This document shows, piece by piece, positions 1-6,433 of a stretch of 19,049 bases of DNA. Source of the stretch: an uncultured Porphyromonadaceae bacterium (GTDB taxonomy: Bacteria > Bacteroidota > Bacteroidia > Bacteroidales > Muribaculaceae); assembly GCA_905193995.1 (NCBI GenBank), contig CAJJQT010000008.1:1-19049 (forward strand), in the 5' to 3' direction. The number at the start of each line of letters is the position of its first letter. The stretch's first letter is position 1. A program made the position numbers and the translations under genes. The notes below the pieces were generated by a model that was given only the letters and a program-made list of their open reading frames with translations, did no database searches and was not told the DNA's origin.

Positions 1-2298
1 CTGGCCAACCCGACGATGACCGACCCGGCGTTCACCGCCGAGGCGAACCGCATCGCCGGCGAGGCGCTGTATGCCCTCGGCCGCACCGATGAGGCGCTTC
101 CATACCTCGAACGATATGCCGCCGCAGCCGAGGCGCCCGAGCCGGGCGCCCTCTATATCCTGGGAACCGCCCGCTACAGCCGCGGCGATTACGAGCAGGC
201 TGTAGCCTGTCTTGAGCCGGTGACGACTGTCGACAGCGCCATGGGGCAGAGCGCTTACCTGTACGTGGGCGAGGCGCTGATGAAGCTCGGCCGCACCGAC
301 GCGGCTCTGATGGCCTTCGACAACGCCCTGCGCCGCGACTTCGATCCGGCCGTTCAGGAGGCAGCCTACTACAACTACGCCGTCGCGAAGTTCGGCGGCG
401 GCTCGATACCTTTCGGATCGAGCGCGGCGACGTTCGAAGATTTCCTACGCCGCTATCCCGACGGGCCCTACACTTCTAAAGTTCAGGAATATCTTGTGGC
501 CGGCTATCTGACCGACCACGACTACGATACCGCTCTCGCTTCGATCAACCGCATGACCAATCCCGGCGCGAAGGTGCTCGAGGCCAAGCAACAGATCCTC
601 TATGCGCTTGGAACCCGCGCCCTGGCGGCCGACGATGCCGCTGCCGCACGCGACTACCTGCTGCAGGCGCTGGCCCTGCAGCGCTACAACCCGTCAGTGG
701 GAGCGTCGACGCGCCTCTCGCTGGGCGAGGCGCTATACCGCCTGGGCGACTTCCGCGGCGCAGTCAACAATCTCGACACATATCTGAGCACGGCGGCGCG
801 CGACGACGCCAACCTGCCGCTTGGCCGCTACGACCTAGGCTATGCACGATTCGCTCTGAAAGAATACACCCAGGCAGCCAAGGCATTCAGGGCCTTCGCC
901 GACGCACCCGGCAAGCTGCCCGCGACCGCCGTGGCCGATGCATACAACCGCCTGGCCGACATCGCGCTCTACGACGGCCGACTCGACGAGGCCGCCGGAC
1001 TCTACGGCCGTGCCTACGACAAGGCACCCGCATCAGGCGATTACGCACTGTTCCAGCAGGCCGTCATCAAGGGCTACCAGCGCGACTACAACGCCAAGAT
1101 CAAGACCATCGACCGGCTGCTGGCCGACTTTCCGTCGTCGACCCTGATCCCGGACGCTCTGCTTGAAAAGACCGAGGGCTACCTGCAGCTCAACCGCCCG
1201 GACGACGCCATAGCCATCTACCGGCGCCTCGTAGCCGACTATCCGGCCACGGAGCAGGGCCGCAAGGGCTATGTGCAGCTGGCCATGACACTGCTCAACA
1301 CGGGCGACCGTGCCGGCGCCGTCGAGACGTACCGGGAGCTCGTGCGCCAGTCGCCTACGAGCGACGAGGCCCTTGTAGCCGTCGAGGAACTGCAGCGCAT
1401 CGCTGCGGCCGACGGCACGCTCGGCGACGTGGCCGCCTTCCTCGAATCGGTGGAGAACGCACCGCAACTCGACATAGCCGAAGCCGACCGCCTCACCTTC
1501 GAAGCCGCCGAAACCGCCTACGCCGACAGCGGCACCACCGCCCGTATCGAATCGTATCTGACCCAGTTCCCGACCGGAGCCTACCGCGCACAGGCATGGA
1601 ACTACATGATGGAGGACGCAGTAGAGGCCGGACACACCGGCGACGCACTCACATTCGCCACTCTTATTGTCGAGAACTATCCCGACACTCGTCTGGCCGA
1701 AGATGCTCTGGCCGTCAAAGCCTCGGCCGAGCACTCGCTCGGCATGGGCGCCAACGCCCTGGCATCATGGCAGGAACTGGCGCGCCGCGCCTCGACGCCC
1801 GCCATGCTCAACCGAGCCCGCACAGGCATCATGCGCGTGGCGCATGACATGGCCGACAACGCTCTCGTGATCGAAAACGCCGACGCGTTGCTGGCATCAT
1901 CGACCGCCGGAACCGAGGACCGCAACGAAGCAATCTTCATGCGCGGCATGGCACGCCTGAGGTCAGGCGATTCCGCAGCTGCACGCGCCGACTGGCAGGC
2001 GATAGCGGGGCTCACCGATGATATCAACGGCGTCAAGAGCGCACTGTACATGGGACAGTCGTACTTCGACGACAATCTCACGGCCGACGCCCGGCGCACC
2101 GCAGAAGCCATCATAGACTCAGCCACCCCCCACACCTATTGGCTGGCACGCGCATTCATACTGCTGAGCGACGTACTCGCGCGACAGGATCAGAAATTCG
2201 AGGCCCGCGAATACCTCAAATCGCTGCGCGAGAACTATCCCGGCTCCGAGACCGACATTTTCCAAATGATTGACACCCGACTGAACACACTCAAATGA
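1..2298 (+). CDS. Large tetratricopeptide-repeat protein, 5' end outside window
   Basis: The reading frame is open from the first base and ends at the TGA at 2296-2298, giving 765 visible residues. An ATG at 16 lies in frame, but the codons before it already read as the same protein, so the true start is upstream. The protein is almost entirely TPR-like helical pairs. Clear units include those with LYALGRTDEALPYL near the visible N-terminus, YVGEALMKLGRTDAALMAF, LGEALYRLGDFRGAVNNL, LADIALYDGRLDEAAGLY and LLSDVLARQDQKFEAREYL near the end, at least ten in all. Such arrays are protein-interaction scaffolds, often periplasmic or envelope-associated in Bacteroidetes; the signal peptide, if any, is off the window. 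The stop overlaps the start of the next gene (ATGA), implying coupled translation with an outer-membrane barrel. An envelope assembly or scaffold role is inferred; the exact function is unknown. Confidence 0.88.
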   Translation: MANPTMTDPAFTAEANRIAGEALYALGRTDEALPYLERYAAAAEAPEPGALYILGTARYSRGDYEQAVACLEPVTTVDSAMGQSAYLYVGEALMKLGRTDAALMAFDNALRRDFDPAVQEAAYYNYAVAKFGGGSIPFGSSAATFEDFLRRYPDGPYTSKVQEYLVAGYLTDHDYDTALASINRMTNPGAKVLEAKQQILYALGTRALAADDAAAARDYLLQALALQRYNPSVGASTRLSLGEALYRLGDFRGAVNNLDTYLSTAARDDANLPLGRYDLGYARFALKEYTQAAKAFRAFADAPGKLPATAVADAYNRLADIALYDGRLDEAAGLYGRAYDKAPASGDYALFQQAVIKGYQRDYNAKIKTIDRLLADFPSSTLIPDALLEKTEGYLQLNRPDDAIAIYRRLVADYPATEQGRKGYVQLAMTLLNTGDRAGAVETYRELVRQSPTSDEALVAVEELQRIAAADGTLGDVAAFLESVENAPQLDIAEADRLTFEAAETAYADSGTTARIESYLTQFPTGAYRAQAWNYMMEDAVEAGHTGDALTFATLIVENYPDTRLAEDALAVKASAEHSLGMGANALASWQELARRASTPAMLNRARTGIMRVAHDMADNALVIENADALLASSTAGTEDRNEAIFMRGMARLRSGDSAAARADWQAIAGLTDDINGVKSALYMGQSYFDDNLTADARRTAEAIIDSATPHTYWLARAFILLSDVLARQDQKFEAREYLKSLRENYPGSETDIFQMIDTRLNTLK

Positions 2299-3923
2299 AA
2301 ACGCCTCTGAAATATACAGCCGCATTCGCAGCGCTTGCCGTCGCCGGCGCCGCATCGGCCCAGGACATCACCACCGAGGTGGTTGTCGAACGATCCATAC
2401 AGCCTGTCGAACGGGCCGCCTCGCGCCCGGCAGGCCTGACGCCGGCACTGATACTGCCGCCTGTCGGCACCGTGACGCTCTCGACGGCCTCGTATACCGG
2501 CCTGTCGCCCGTAGTACGCGCCTACACCAGCCTGCAGCCTGCACGAGGCGCCGACGTCCCCGCCGAAAGCCCATGGCGCGGCTATGTGTCGCTGGGGTAT
2601 TTTCCGGTCTACAATCTGGGATTCGCAGCAGGATATCGTGCCATTTCCGGCGAAAACTCGACTCTCGACCTGCATGCCTCGTTCCACGGGTTCGACTATA
2701 AGGCCTGGGAGCATGCCGACGAGAAGAACAAATACAATGGCGGCACCGTCGGAGCCGACTATACTCTGCGGCCGAATGCCGGTTCGCAGCTGACTGCCTC
2801 CGCCGACTACACCTACGCTTCGGCCGCGACATACTACACCGCCGCTCAGAGCCGCAACGCAGGCCGCCTCAGTATAGGCTGGCAGTCGGAGCTCCAGGGA
2901 CTCGAATACAGCGCCGCCGTGCGTGCCGAAATCGACGCCTTCGGCGACACGCGGTTCGACCTCGGCAGCGTAGACACGCCTTTCGACGGCCTGCGCCAGC
3001 AACTCTACGGTATAGACCTGGGCGCCGCGCTGCCTTTCGGCGAAAACAACAAAGCCGGCGCCGACATCTCGGCCACATTCATGCACTCAAAGTGCGATGA
3101 CCGCTTTGCTGCCGACGCACCCACACTGGGCATCGTACACCTGCGACCCTACTACGCCCTGCGCGCCGGACAGGTATCGGCTTCGGCCGGCCTCAACATC
3201 GACATCTTTACCGGTGGCAGCGGCAGCAAGGTGCACGTGTCACCCGCAGTCGACCTTGCATGGACGCCCGCATCGGTTGTGGCGCTCCATGTGACAGCCT
3301 CCGGAGGGACGGGCTTCAACAGCGTACGGGCTATGCTCGACCAGTGCCCGCTGCTTCCGGCTCTGGGCTCATTCGGCCGCTACCGCGTCCCCTACGATCT
3401 CAGCGGCGCCATCACCGTCGGCCCCGCCGCCGGATTCACGGCCACTCTTGCCGGCGGCTATTCACACGCCAAGGACGTACTGATGCCAGATCTCAATATG
3501 CTCTCGCAGCCCATGGGCGAACGCGACGCCAAAGGCTGGCATGCTTCTGTCGAGCTGGGCTACGAACAGCGCCTGTTCAGCGTCGGCGCATCGGCCGGTA
3601 TTGCCTCGAGCGATGCCGCCGATGGAAAGGGTTACTATCTGTGGACCGACGGTGCCCGATGGCAGATCAGGGCTTCCGGAACCGTACGCCCGGTCGAGCG
3701 TCTGGCCGTCGGCGTCGACTATACCTTCCGCTCGCACCGCCACACACCCGTGACTTCGCTGGGTTGCGTCAGCGACCTGGCTCTCCGCGCCACATTCCGA
3801 TTCACCGAACGCCTCGATGTATTCGCCAATGTCGAAAACATTCTGGGACGCCGCTACCTGATCGTTCCTACGATCAGCTCGCAGAAAATCCACGGCCTCG
3901 TCGGCGCCACCTTCCGCTTCTGA
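2295..3923 (+). CDS. Outer-membrane beta-barrel protein, plugless TonB-receptor-like
   Basis: This is a 542-residue protein starting at an ATG that overlaps the TPR gene's stop by 4 nt. Residues 1-22 form a signal peptide (basic start, Ala-rich core, cleavage near ASAQ). About 70 residues of Pro/Ala-rich linker follow, then alternating amphipathic strands rich in Tyr, Gly and Ala up to the end. The last segment, with LDVFANVENILGRRY and a terminal aromatic FRF, resembles the final strands of TonB-dependent receptors. However, there is no recognisable plug domain or TonB box, and the length is well below the usual 700-1000 residues. It is best called an outer-membrane barrel of unknown cargo. 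Co-translation with the TPR protein suggests the two act together at the outer membrane. Several transport or assembly roles would fit, and I cannot choose between them. Confidence 0.85.
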   Translation: MKTPLKYTAAFAALAVAGAASAQDITTEVVVERSIQPVERAASRPAGLTPALILPPVGTVTLSTASYTGLSPVVRAYTSLQPARGADVPAESPWRGYVSLGYFPVYNLGFAAGYRAISGENSTLDLHASFHGFDYKAWEHADEKNKYNGGTVGADYTLRPNAGSQLTASADYTYASAATYYTAAQSRNAGRLSIGWQSELQGLEYSAAVRAEIDAFGDTRFDLGSVDTPFDGLRQQLYGIDLGAALPFGENNKAGADISATFMHSKCDDRFAADAPTLGIVHLRPYYALRAGQVSASAGLNIDIFTGGSGSKVHVSPAVDLAWTPASVVALHVTASGGTGFNSVRAMLDQCPLLPALGSFGRYRVPYDLSGAITVGPAAGFTATLAGGYSHAKDVLMPDLNMLSQPMGERDAKGWHASVELGYEQRLFSVGASAGIASSDAADGKGYYLWTDGARWQIRASGTVRPVERLAVGVDYTFRSHRHTPVTSLGCVSDLALRATFRFTERLDVFANVENILGRRYLIVPTISSQKIHGLVGATFRF

Positions 3924-3963
3924 CCCTCCCGCACAGGCACACACTTTAGAGATAATATAAAAT

Positions 3964-4000
3964 AAAATCTCTCCGGCTCACTTCGGCCGGAGAGATTTTT
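3964..4000 (+). terminator. Rho-independent terminator after the barrel gene, likely bidirectional
   Basis: A 14-bp stem (arms 3964-3977 and 3986-3999) closes an 8-nt loop. It has a GC-rich core, flanking A's on the left and T's on the right. It lies 40 nt past the barrel gene's stop, and the A/T flanks allow it to work on both strands. Confidence 0.9.
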
Positions 4001-4012
4001 GTATCGCACATT

Positions 4013-4047
4013 AAAAAAGTACAGGGCTGTCTCACGACGCCCTGCAC
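4013..4047 (-). terminator. Minus-strand intrinsic terminator of the larger RNA candidate
   Basis: Arms at 4019-4027 and 4039-4047 pair at 8 of 9 positions around an 11-nt loop. On the minus strand the stem is followed at once by six U's (A's at 4013-4018). There is no matching T-run on the plus-strand exit side, so it is oriented leftward. Confidence 0.78.
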
Positions 4048-4275
4048 CCAATACACAATTATCTATAAAACAACTATTTTTTGCTACTTATATAAACTTA
4101 ACTAAAAATGATGTCCATATTTTCGAATGACACAACATAACGATCCGCCTCTCACCTTACGACAAGGGGACCTCCGGTTGAAGTTCATAACGTTAGTCTT
4201 GCAATGGCTGCATCACGCTGAATTCACGATGCTTACCGATAGATACTCAACTTTGGTCAGTTCGTTAGGTTATGC
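4013..4275 (-). ncRNA. Candidate structured small RNA, about 260 nt, unknown family
   Basis: A consensus Bacteroidetes promoter reads leftward at 4280-4309, and a GC stem followed by a U-tract lies at 4013-4047, so a discrete minus-strand transcript is expected. The predicted 5' end (4262-4275) can pair with 4130-4143 in a 14-position helix: 11 Watson-Crick pairs, 2 G-U pairs and 1 mismatch. The G-U pairs would be A-C mismatches if the plus strand were transcribed, which favours minus. After one A-A mismatch, three more pairs (C-G, U-G, G-C) extend it inward. Inside lie a hairpin with arms CCTT and AAGG (loop GUCGU) and another closed by GCAUC and GAUGC. No long minus-strand ORF is evident. 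I cannot assign it to SRP RNA, tmRNA or RNase P; a 6S-like or novel RNA is possible. The transcript ends are inferred. Confidence 0.6.
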
Positions 4276-4279
4276 GGTG

Positions 4280-4309
4280 CAAAATTACAAACGGAATCGT
4301 AAAAGCAAA
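4280..4309 (-). promoter_or_regulatory. Bacteroidetes-type promoter reading leftward
   Basis: On the minus strand, TTTG at 4306-4309 is separated by 18 nt from TAATTTTG at 4280-4287, a full match to the Bacteroidetes -7 consensus TAnnTTTG. The transcription start is expected near 4275, just where the closing helix of the RNA candidate begins. Confidence 0.72.
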
Positions 4310-4411
4310 ATAACTTTTATGTTAAAAATTCATAAAAATTTAATAAAGTCGCTTATTTGACTTAGTATAATGATGATTTGCAAAGAATTATTGGCGAGTT
4401 AAAATGGCTAT

Positions 4412-4439
4412 AAAAAAATTACCCGTCATCTCGACGAGC
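4412..4439 (-). terminator. Minus-strand terminator of the short RNA candidate
   Basis: Arms 4433-4439 and 4421-4427 (minus strand GCUCGUC and GACGGGU) pair over 7 positions, two of them G-U, around the loop GAGAU. Seven U's follow after two A's (A-run 4412-4418). The G-U pairs form only in the minus-strand RNA. Confidence 0.6.
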
Positions 4440-4478
4440 AATCTCTTTAACCTTAAATCTAATACCATGAAAAACACG
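4412..4478 (-). ncRNA. Candidate short minus-strand RNA, about 65 nt
   Basis: A consensus -7 element (TAATTTTG on the minus strand, 4482-4489) is followed by about 65 nt ending in a hairpin plus U-tract (4412-4439). The body, at 4447-4469, contains CATGGTATTAGATTTAAGG on the minus strand. That string seems familiar to me as a recurring intergenic sequence in Bacteroidales, but this is recollection and was not checked. The transcript would end about 100 nt before the promoter of the larger RNA and points the same way. It could instead be the leader of a read-through transcript. A very short peptide is possible but I see no case for one. Confidence 0.5.
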
Positions 4479-4481
4479 ATG

Positions 4482-4489
4482 CAAAATTA
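4482..4489 (-). promoter_or_regulatory. -7 promoter element of the short RNA candidate
   Basis: TAATTTTG on the minus strand matches TAnnTTTG exactly. The -33 element is weak: the region 4506-4511 reads ATGTTG rather than TTTG, and it falls inside an inverted repeat, so an activator or repressor site is conceivable. Confidence 0.5.
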
Positions 4490-4495
4490 GTGTTT

Positions 4496-4524
4496 TTATG
4501 TTATACAACATAAGAAATTCTTAT
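4496..4524. repeat. Two overlapping perfect inverted repeats, possible operator
   Basis: TTATGTT-ATAC-AACATAA (4496-4513) is a perfect 7-4-7 inverted repeat. It overlaps ATAAGAA-A-TTCTTAT (4510-4524), a perfect 7-1-7 repeat. Both sit over the expected -33 region of the short minus-strand RNA. In such AT-rich DNA chance palindromes are common, so a regulatory role is only suggested. Confidence 0.35.
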
Positions 4525-4600
4525 AAAGTTTATAAAATTAACGTTTTTTAATCAAAATATTGCTTAATATATGGGCGACGGTGTTCCTGCTGGCTTCTGC

Positions 4601-4646
4601 ATCCTTAAGGATCTTACCGATCCGGGAGATTTTCCGGATTTTTTTT
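4601..4646 (+). terminator. Nested alternative hairpins ending in a plus-strand terminator
   Basis: Three hairpins share arms. ATCCTTAAGGAT (4601-4612) is a perfect palindrome. GGATC (4609-4613) pairs with GATCC (4619-4623) around TTACC. ATCCGG (4620-4625) pairs with CCGGAT (4634-4639) around an 8-nt loop and runs into eight T's (4639-4646). Neighbouring pairs cannot form together, as in attenuators. It ends before the nuclease promoter, so it does not attenuate that gene; I found no consensus plus-strand promoter ahead of it. Confidence 0.5.
4610..4645 (+). repeat. Degenerate period-9 tandem repeat beginning with GAT
   Basis: Four 9-nt units each begin with GAT (4610, 4619, 4628, 4637) and continue with C/T-rich or CCG-containing triplets. 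The units generate the hairpin arms of the overlapping terminator. A plus-strand frame (4571-4651, 26 codons) and a minus-strand frame (4538-4666) are both open across it, but both are too short to call as genes. Confidence 0.5.
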
Positions 4647-4683
4647 GGTGAGCCGCTCAACCTATATCAGTCGCAGCTTGTTT

Positions 4684-4715
4684 TTTGTTTTAAAAGATAT
4701 TTTTCGCTATCTTTG
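4684..4715 (+). promoter_or_regulatory. Promoter of the nuclease-GH3-phosphatase unit
   Basis: TTTG at 4684-4687 and TATCTTTG at 4708-4715 match the Bacteroidetes -33/-7 consensus with a 20-nt spacer. The start of transcription would be near 4720, leaving a leader of roughly 45 nt before the ATG at 4765. Confidence 0.82.
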
Positions 4716-4764
4716 CAAACTTTAGCACCAATAGAATAAAGAAAAGCTTCATACGACGTTTACT

Positions 4765-6426
4765 ATGAAAAAACTACTTCACCCGCTGATGGCTATGGCC
4801 ATGCTGCTGACGGCAGTCGGAGCCGCGGCCGAGGCTCCTCAGGGCTATTACCGTTCGCTCGAAGGCAAGAAGGACGGAGAACTCAAGACCGCGATATATC
4901 AGCTGATACACAACTTCACCCAGGTGTCGTCGTACAACGACCTGCCTCGCTATTTCCAGCGCACCGATGTGTATCCCAACTCGTCGCGCTGGTGGGATAT
5001 GTATAGCGATATACCGCTGTATGCTCCCAGCTTCAAGGGACTTAACCGCGAACACTCGTTCCCGAAAAGCTGGTGGGGAGGCTCTACAGGCGTGCCTGCC
5101 TATGTCGACCTCAACCATCTGTATCCCGCCGAGGCCGCTGCGAACATGGCAAAAAGCAACTACCCGCTGGGCGAAGTCAGCCGCACATCGGAGACCAAGT
5201 TCGACAACGGCGTATCGGCTGTCGGCTATCCTGTCACGGGACAGGGGGGCGGCTGCCAGTGGGTGTTCGAGCCTGCCGACGAATACAAGGGCGACTTCGC
5301 GCGCACATATTTCTATATGGCCACCTGCTATCAGAACCTCACATGGAAATATACCTACATGGTCAGCAACACGACTTATCCGACCCTCACCGGGTGGGCA
5401 TCGCGCATGCTGCTCAAATGGCACCGCGACGACCCCGTAAGCCAGAAGGAACTCGACCGCAACGACATGATATACAGCATCCAGAACAACCGTAATCCAT
5501 TCATCGACCGACCCGAACTGGCGGAATACCTCTGGGGCGACAAAATGGGGCAGGAATTCAAGCTCAGCGGCACAGTCGAACCGATAGGCGATCCCAACCT
5601 AATCACACCGACCCAGGGCATGTCGCTCGACTTCGGCGAAGTGGCTATCGGCTCGTCGACAACCTCCGAACTTTTCTTCCGCGGCGAGAACCTGCGCGGA
5701 TCGCTTGATCTGGTGCTCACCGGGGCCAACAAAGCCATGTTCAGCCTGCCGAGCGACATGCTGAGCACGTCGCTCGTCAACTCGCCCGACGGCACCTGGC
5801 TGCGAATCACCTACAAGCCGACAGCTCTGGGCGAGCACGAAGCCCGTGTGATCATCAGCGCCGGCGGCATCACGGGCTCGCGCGGTGTCATACTCCGCGG
5901 CCGATGCCTCGAGGTACCCCAGCTTTCGGCCTGCACCGCCACCGAAGCCACCGACATCACAGCCGACAGCTACCGAGCCAACTGGACCTATCCTGAAAAC
6001 GAAACCGTCGACTACTGGGTAGTAACCCGTACCAAATACGCCGGCGCTAACGTATCGGCCGAAGAAATCCTGGCCGAAGAGCCCGGCATCATCATTGAGA
6101 ATTTCGGCAGCAGCGATTCAGAGACCTACAGCGTGCAGTCGGTGCGCCTGGGTTACCGATCGCCGATGTCGAACGTGATCTTCGTCCGGCACTCCGGCGT
6201 CACGGGCGTCGAAGCCGACCAGCCCCTGCTGATCTACGGCTTCGAGGGATGCATGCGATTCATCTGTTCCGACATCCAGACCGGCGCACGTATCTACGAT
6301 CCGACAGGTCGGCTGGTAATGACCGTAGATGAAATCCACAACAACTACGACCTGTATATCGCACCCGGCATCTACATGGTCACGACCGACCAGAATCACC
6401 GCCCCGTCAAAGTAGCAGTACGCTGA
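4765..6426 (+). CDS. Secreted endonuclease I family nuclease with C-terminal sorting-like tail
   Basis: This 553-residue protein starts with a signal peptide (1-21, ending near AAAEA). The endonuclease I (EndA/NucM, beta-beta-alpha metal) domain spans about 28-260. NREHSFPKSWW lies at 94-104, and DLNHLYPAE at 115-123 is followed by Asn127 and SNYPLG at 131-136. His118 should be the general base and Asn127 a metal ligand, by family analogy. Next comes a beta-sandwich resembling ASH or choice-of-anchor domains (about 280-390), a fibronectin III-like segment (about 392-480), and a final 70 residues ending GIYMVTTDQNHRPVKVAVR. That end looks like a type IX secretion C-terminal signal. The likely role is extracellular or surface degradation of DNA/RNA. 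It heads a three-gene unit; the next start is 7 nt downstream. Nuclease identity is firm, secretion route inferred. Confidence 0.92.
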   Translation: MKKLLHPLMAMAMLLTAVGAAAEAPQGYYRSLEGKKDGELKTAIYQLIHNFTQVSSYNDLPRYFQRTDVYPNSSRWWDMYSDIPLYAPSFKGLNREHSFPKSWWGGSTGVPAYVDLNHLYPAEAAANMAKSNYPLGEVSRTSETKFDNGVSAVGYPVTGQGGGCQWVFEPADEYKGDFARTYFYMATCYQNLTWKYTYMVSNTTYPTLTGWASRMLLKWHRDDPVSQKELDRNDMIYSIQNNRNPFIDRPELAEYLWGDKMGQEFKLSGTVEPIGDPNLITPTQGMSLDFGEVAIGSSTTSELFFRGENLRGSLDLVLTGANKAMFSLPSDMLSTSLVNSPDGTWLRITYKPTALGEHEARVIISAGGITGSRGVILRGRCLEVPQLSACTATEATDITADSYRANWTYPENETVDYWVVTRTKYAGANVSAEEILAEEPGIIIENFGSSDSETYSVQSVRLGYRSPMSNVIFVRHSGVTGVEADQPLLIYGFEGCMRFICSDIQTGARIYDPTGRLVMTVDEIHNNYDLYIAPGIYMVTTDQNHRPVKVAVR

Positions 6427-6433
6427 GACAGCG

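Larger units (their letters stand above)
3924..4764. other. Long AT-rich intergenic region holding RNA candidates and repeats
   Basis: This 841-nt stretch contains no protein gene I can support. From left to right it holds the terminator of the barrel gene; a minus-strand terminator and RNA candidate (4013-4275) with its promoter at 4280-4309; a short minus-strand RNA candidate (4412-4478) with a -7 element at 4482-4489; two overlapping inverted repeats (4496-4524); and a plus-strand period-9 repeat with nested hairpins ending in a terminator (4601-4646). The last element is the nuclease promoter (4684-4715). Base composition is far more AT-rich than the flanking genes. A 77-codon plus-strand frame at 4127-4360 runs antisense to the larger RNA and looks accidental. 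Confidence 0.75.

Noticed and set aside
2235..3086. 283-codon minus-strand frame antisense to the barrel gene
   Set aside because: It overlaps two well-supported coupled genes and has no recognisable domain.
2295..3923. Full TonB-dependent receptor
   Set aside because: No plug domain or TonB box is visible and the protein is too short; only the C-terminal strands resemble the family.
4040..4275. Signal recognition particle RNA or 16S 3'-end fragment
   Set aside because: Short strings such as GCAGCC and GTCGTAAGG recall these RNAs, but the SRP tetraloop core and the 16S anti-Shine-Dalgarno end are both absent.
4127..4360. 77-codon plus-strand frame in the intergenic region
   Set aside because: It runs antisense through the larger RNA candidate and its promoter, has no family resemblance, and changes to low-complexity Lys/Ile-rich sequence at its end.
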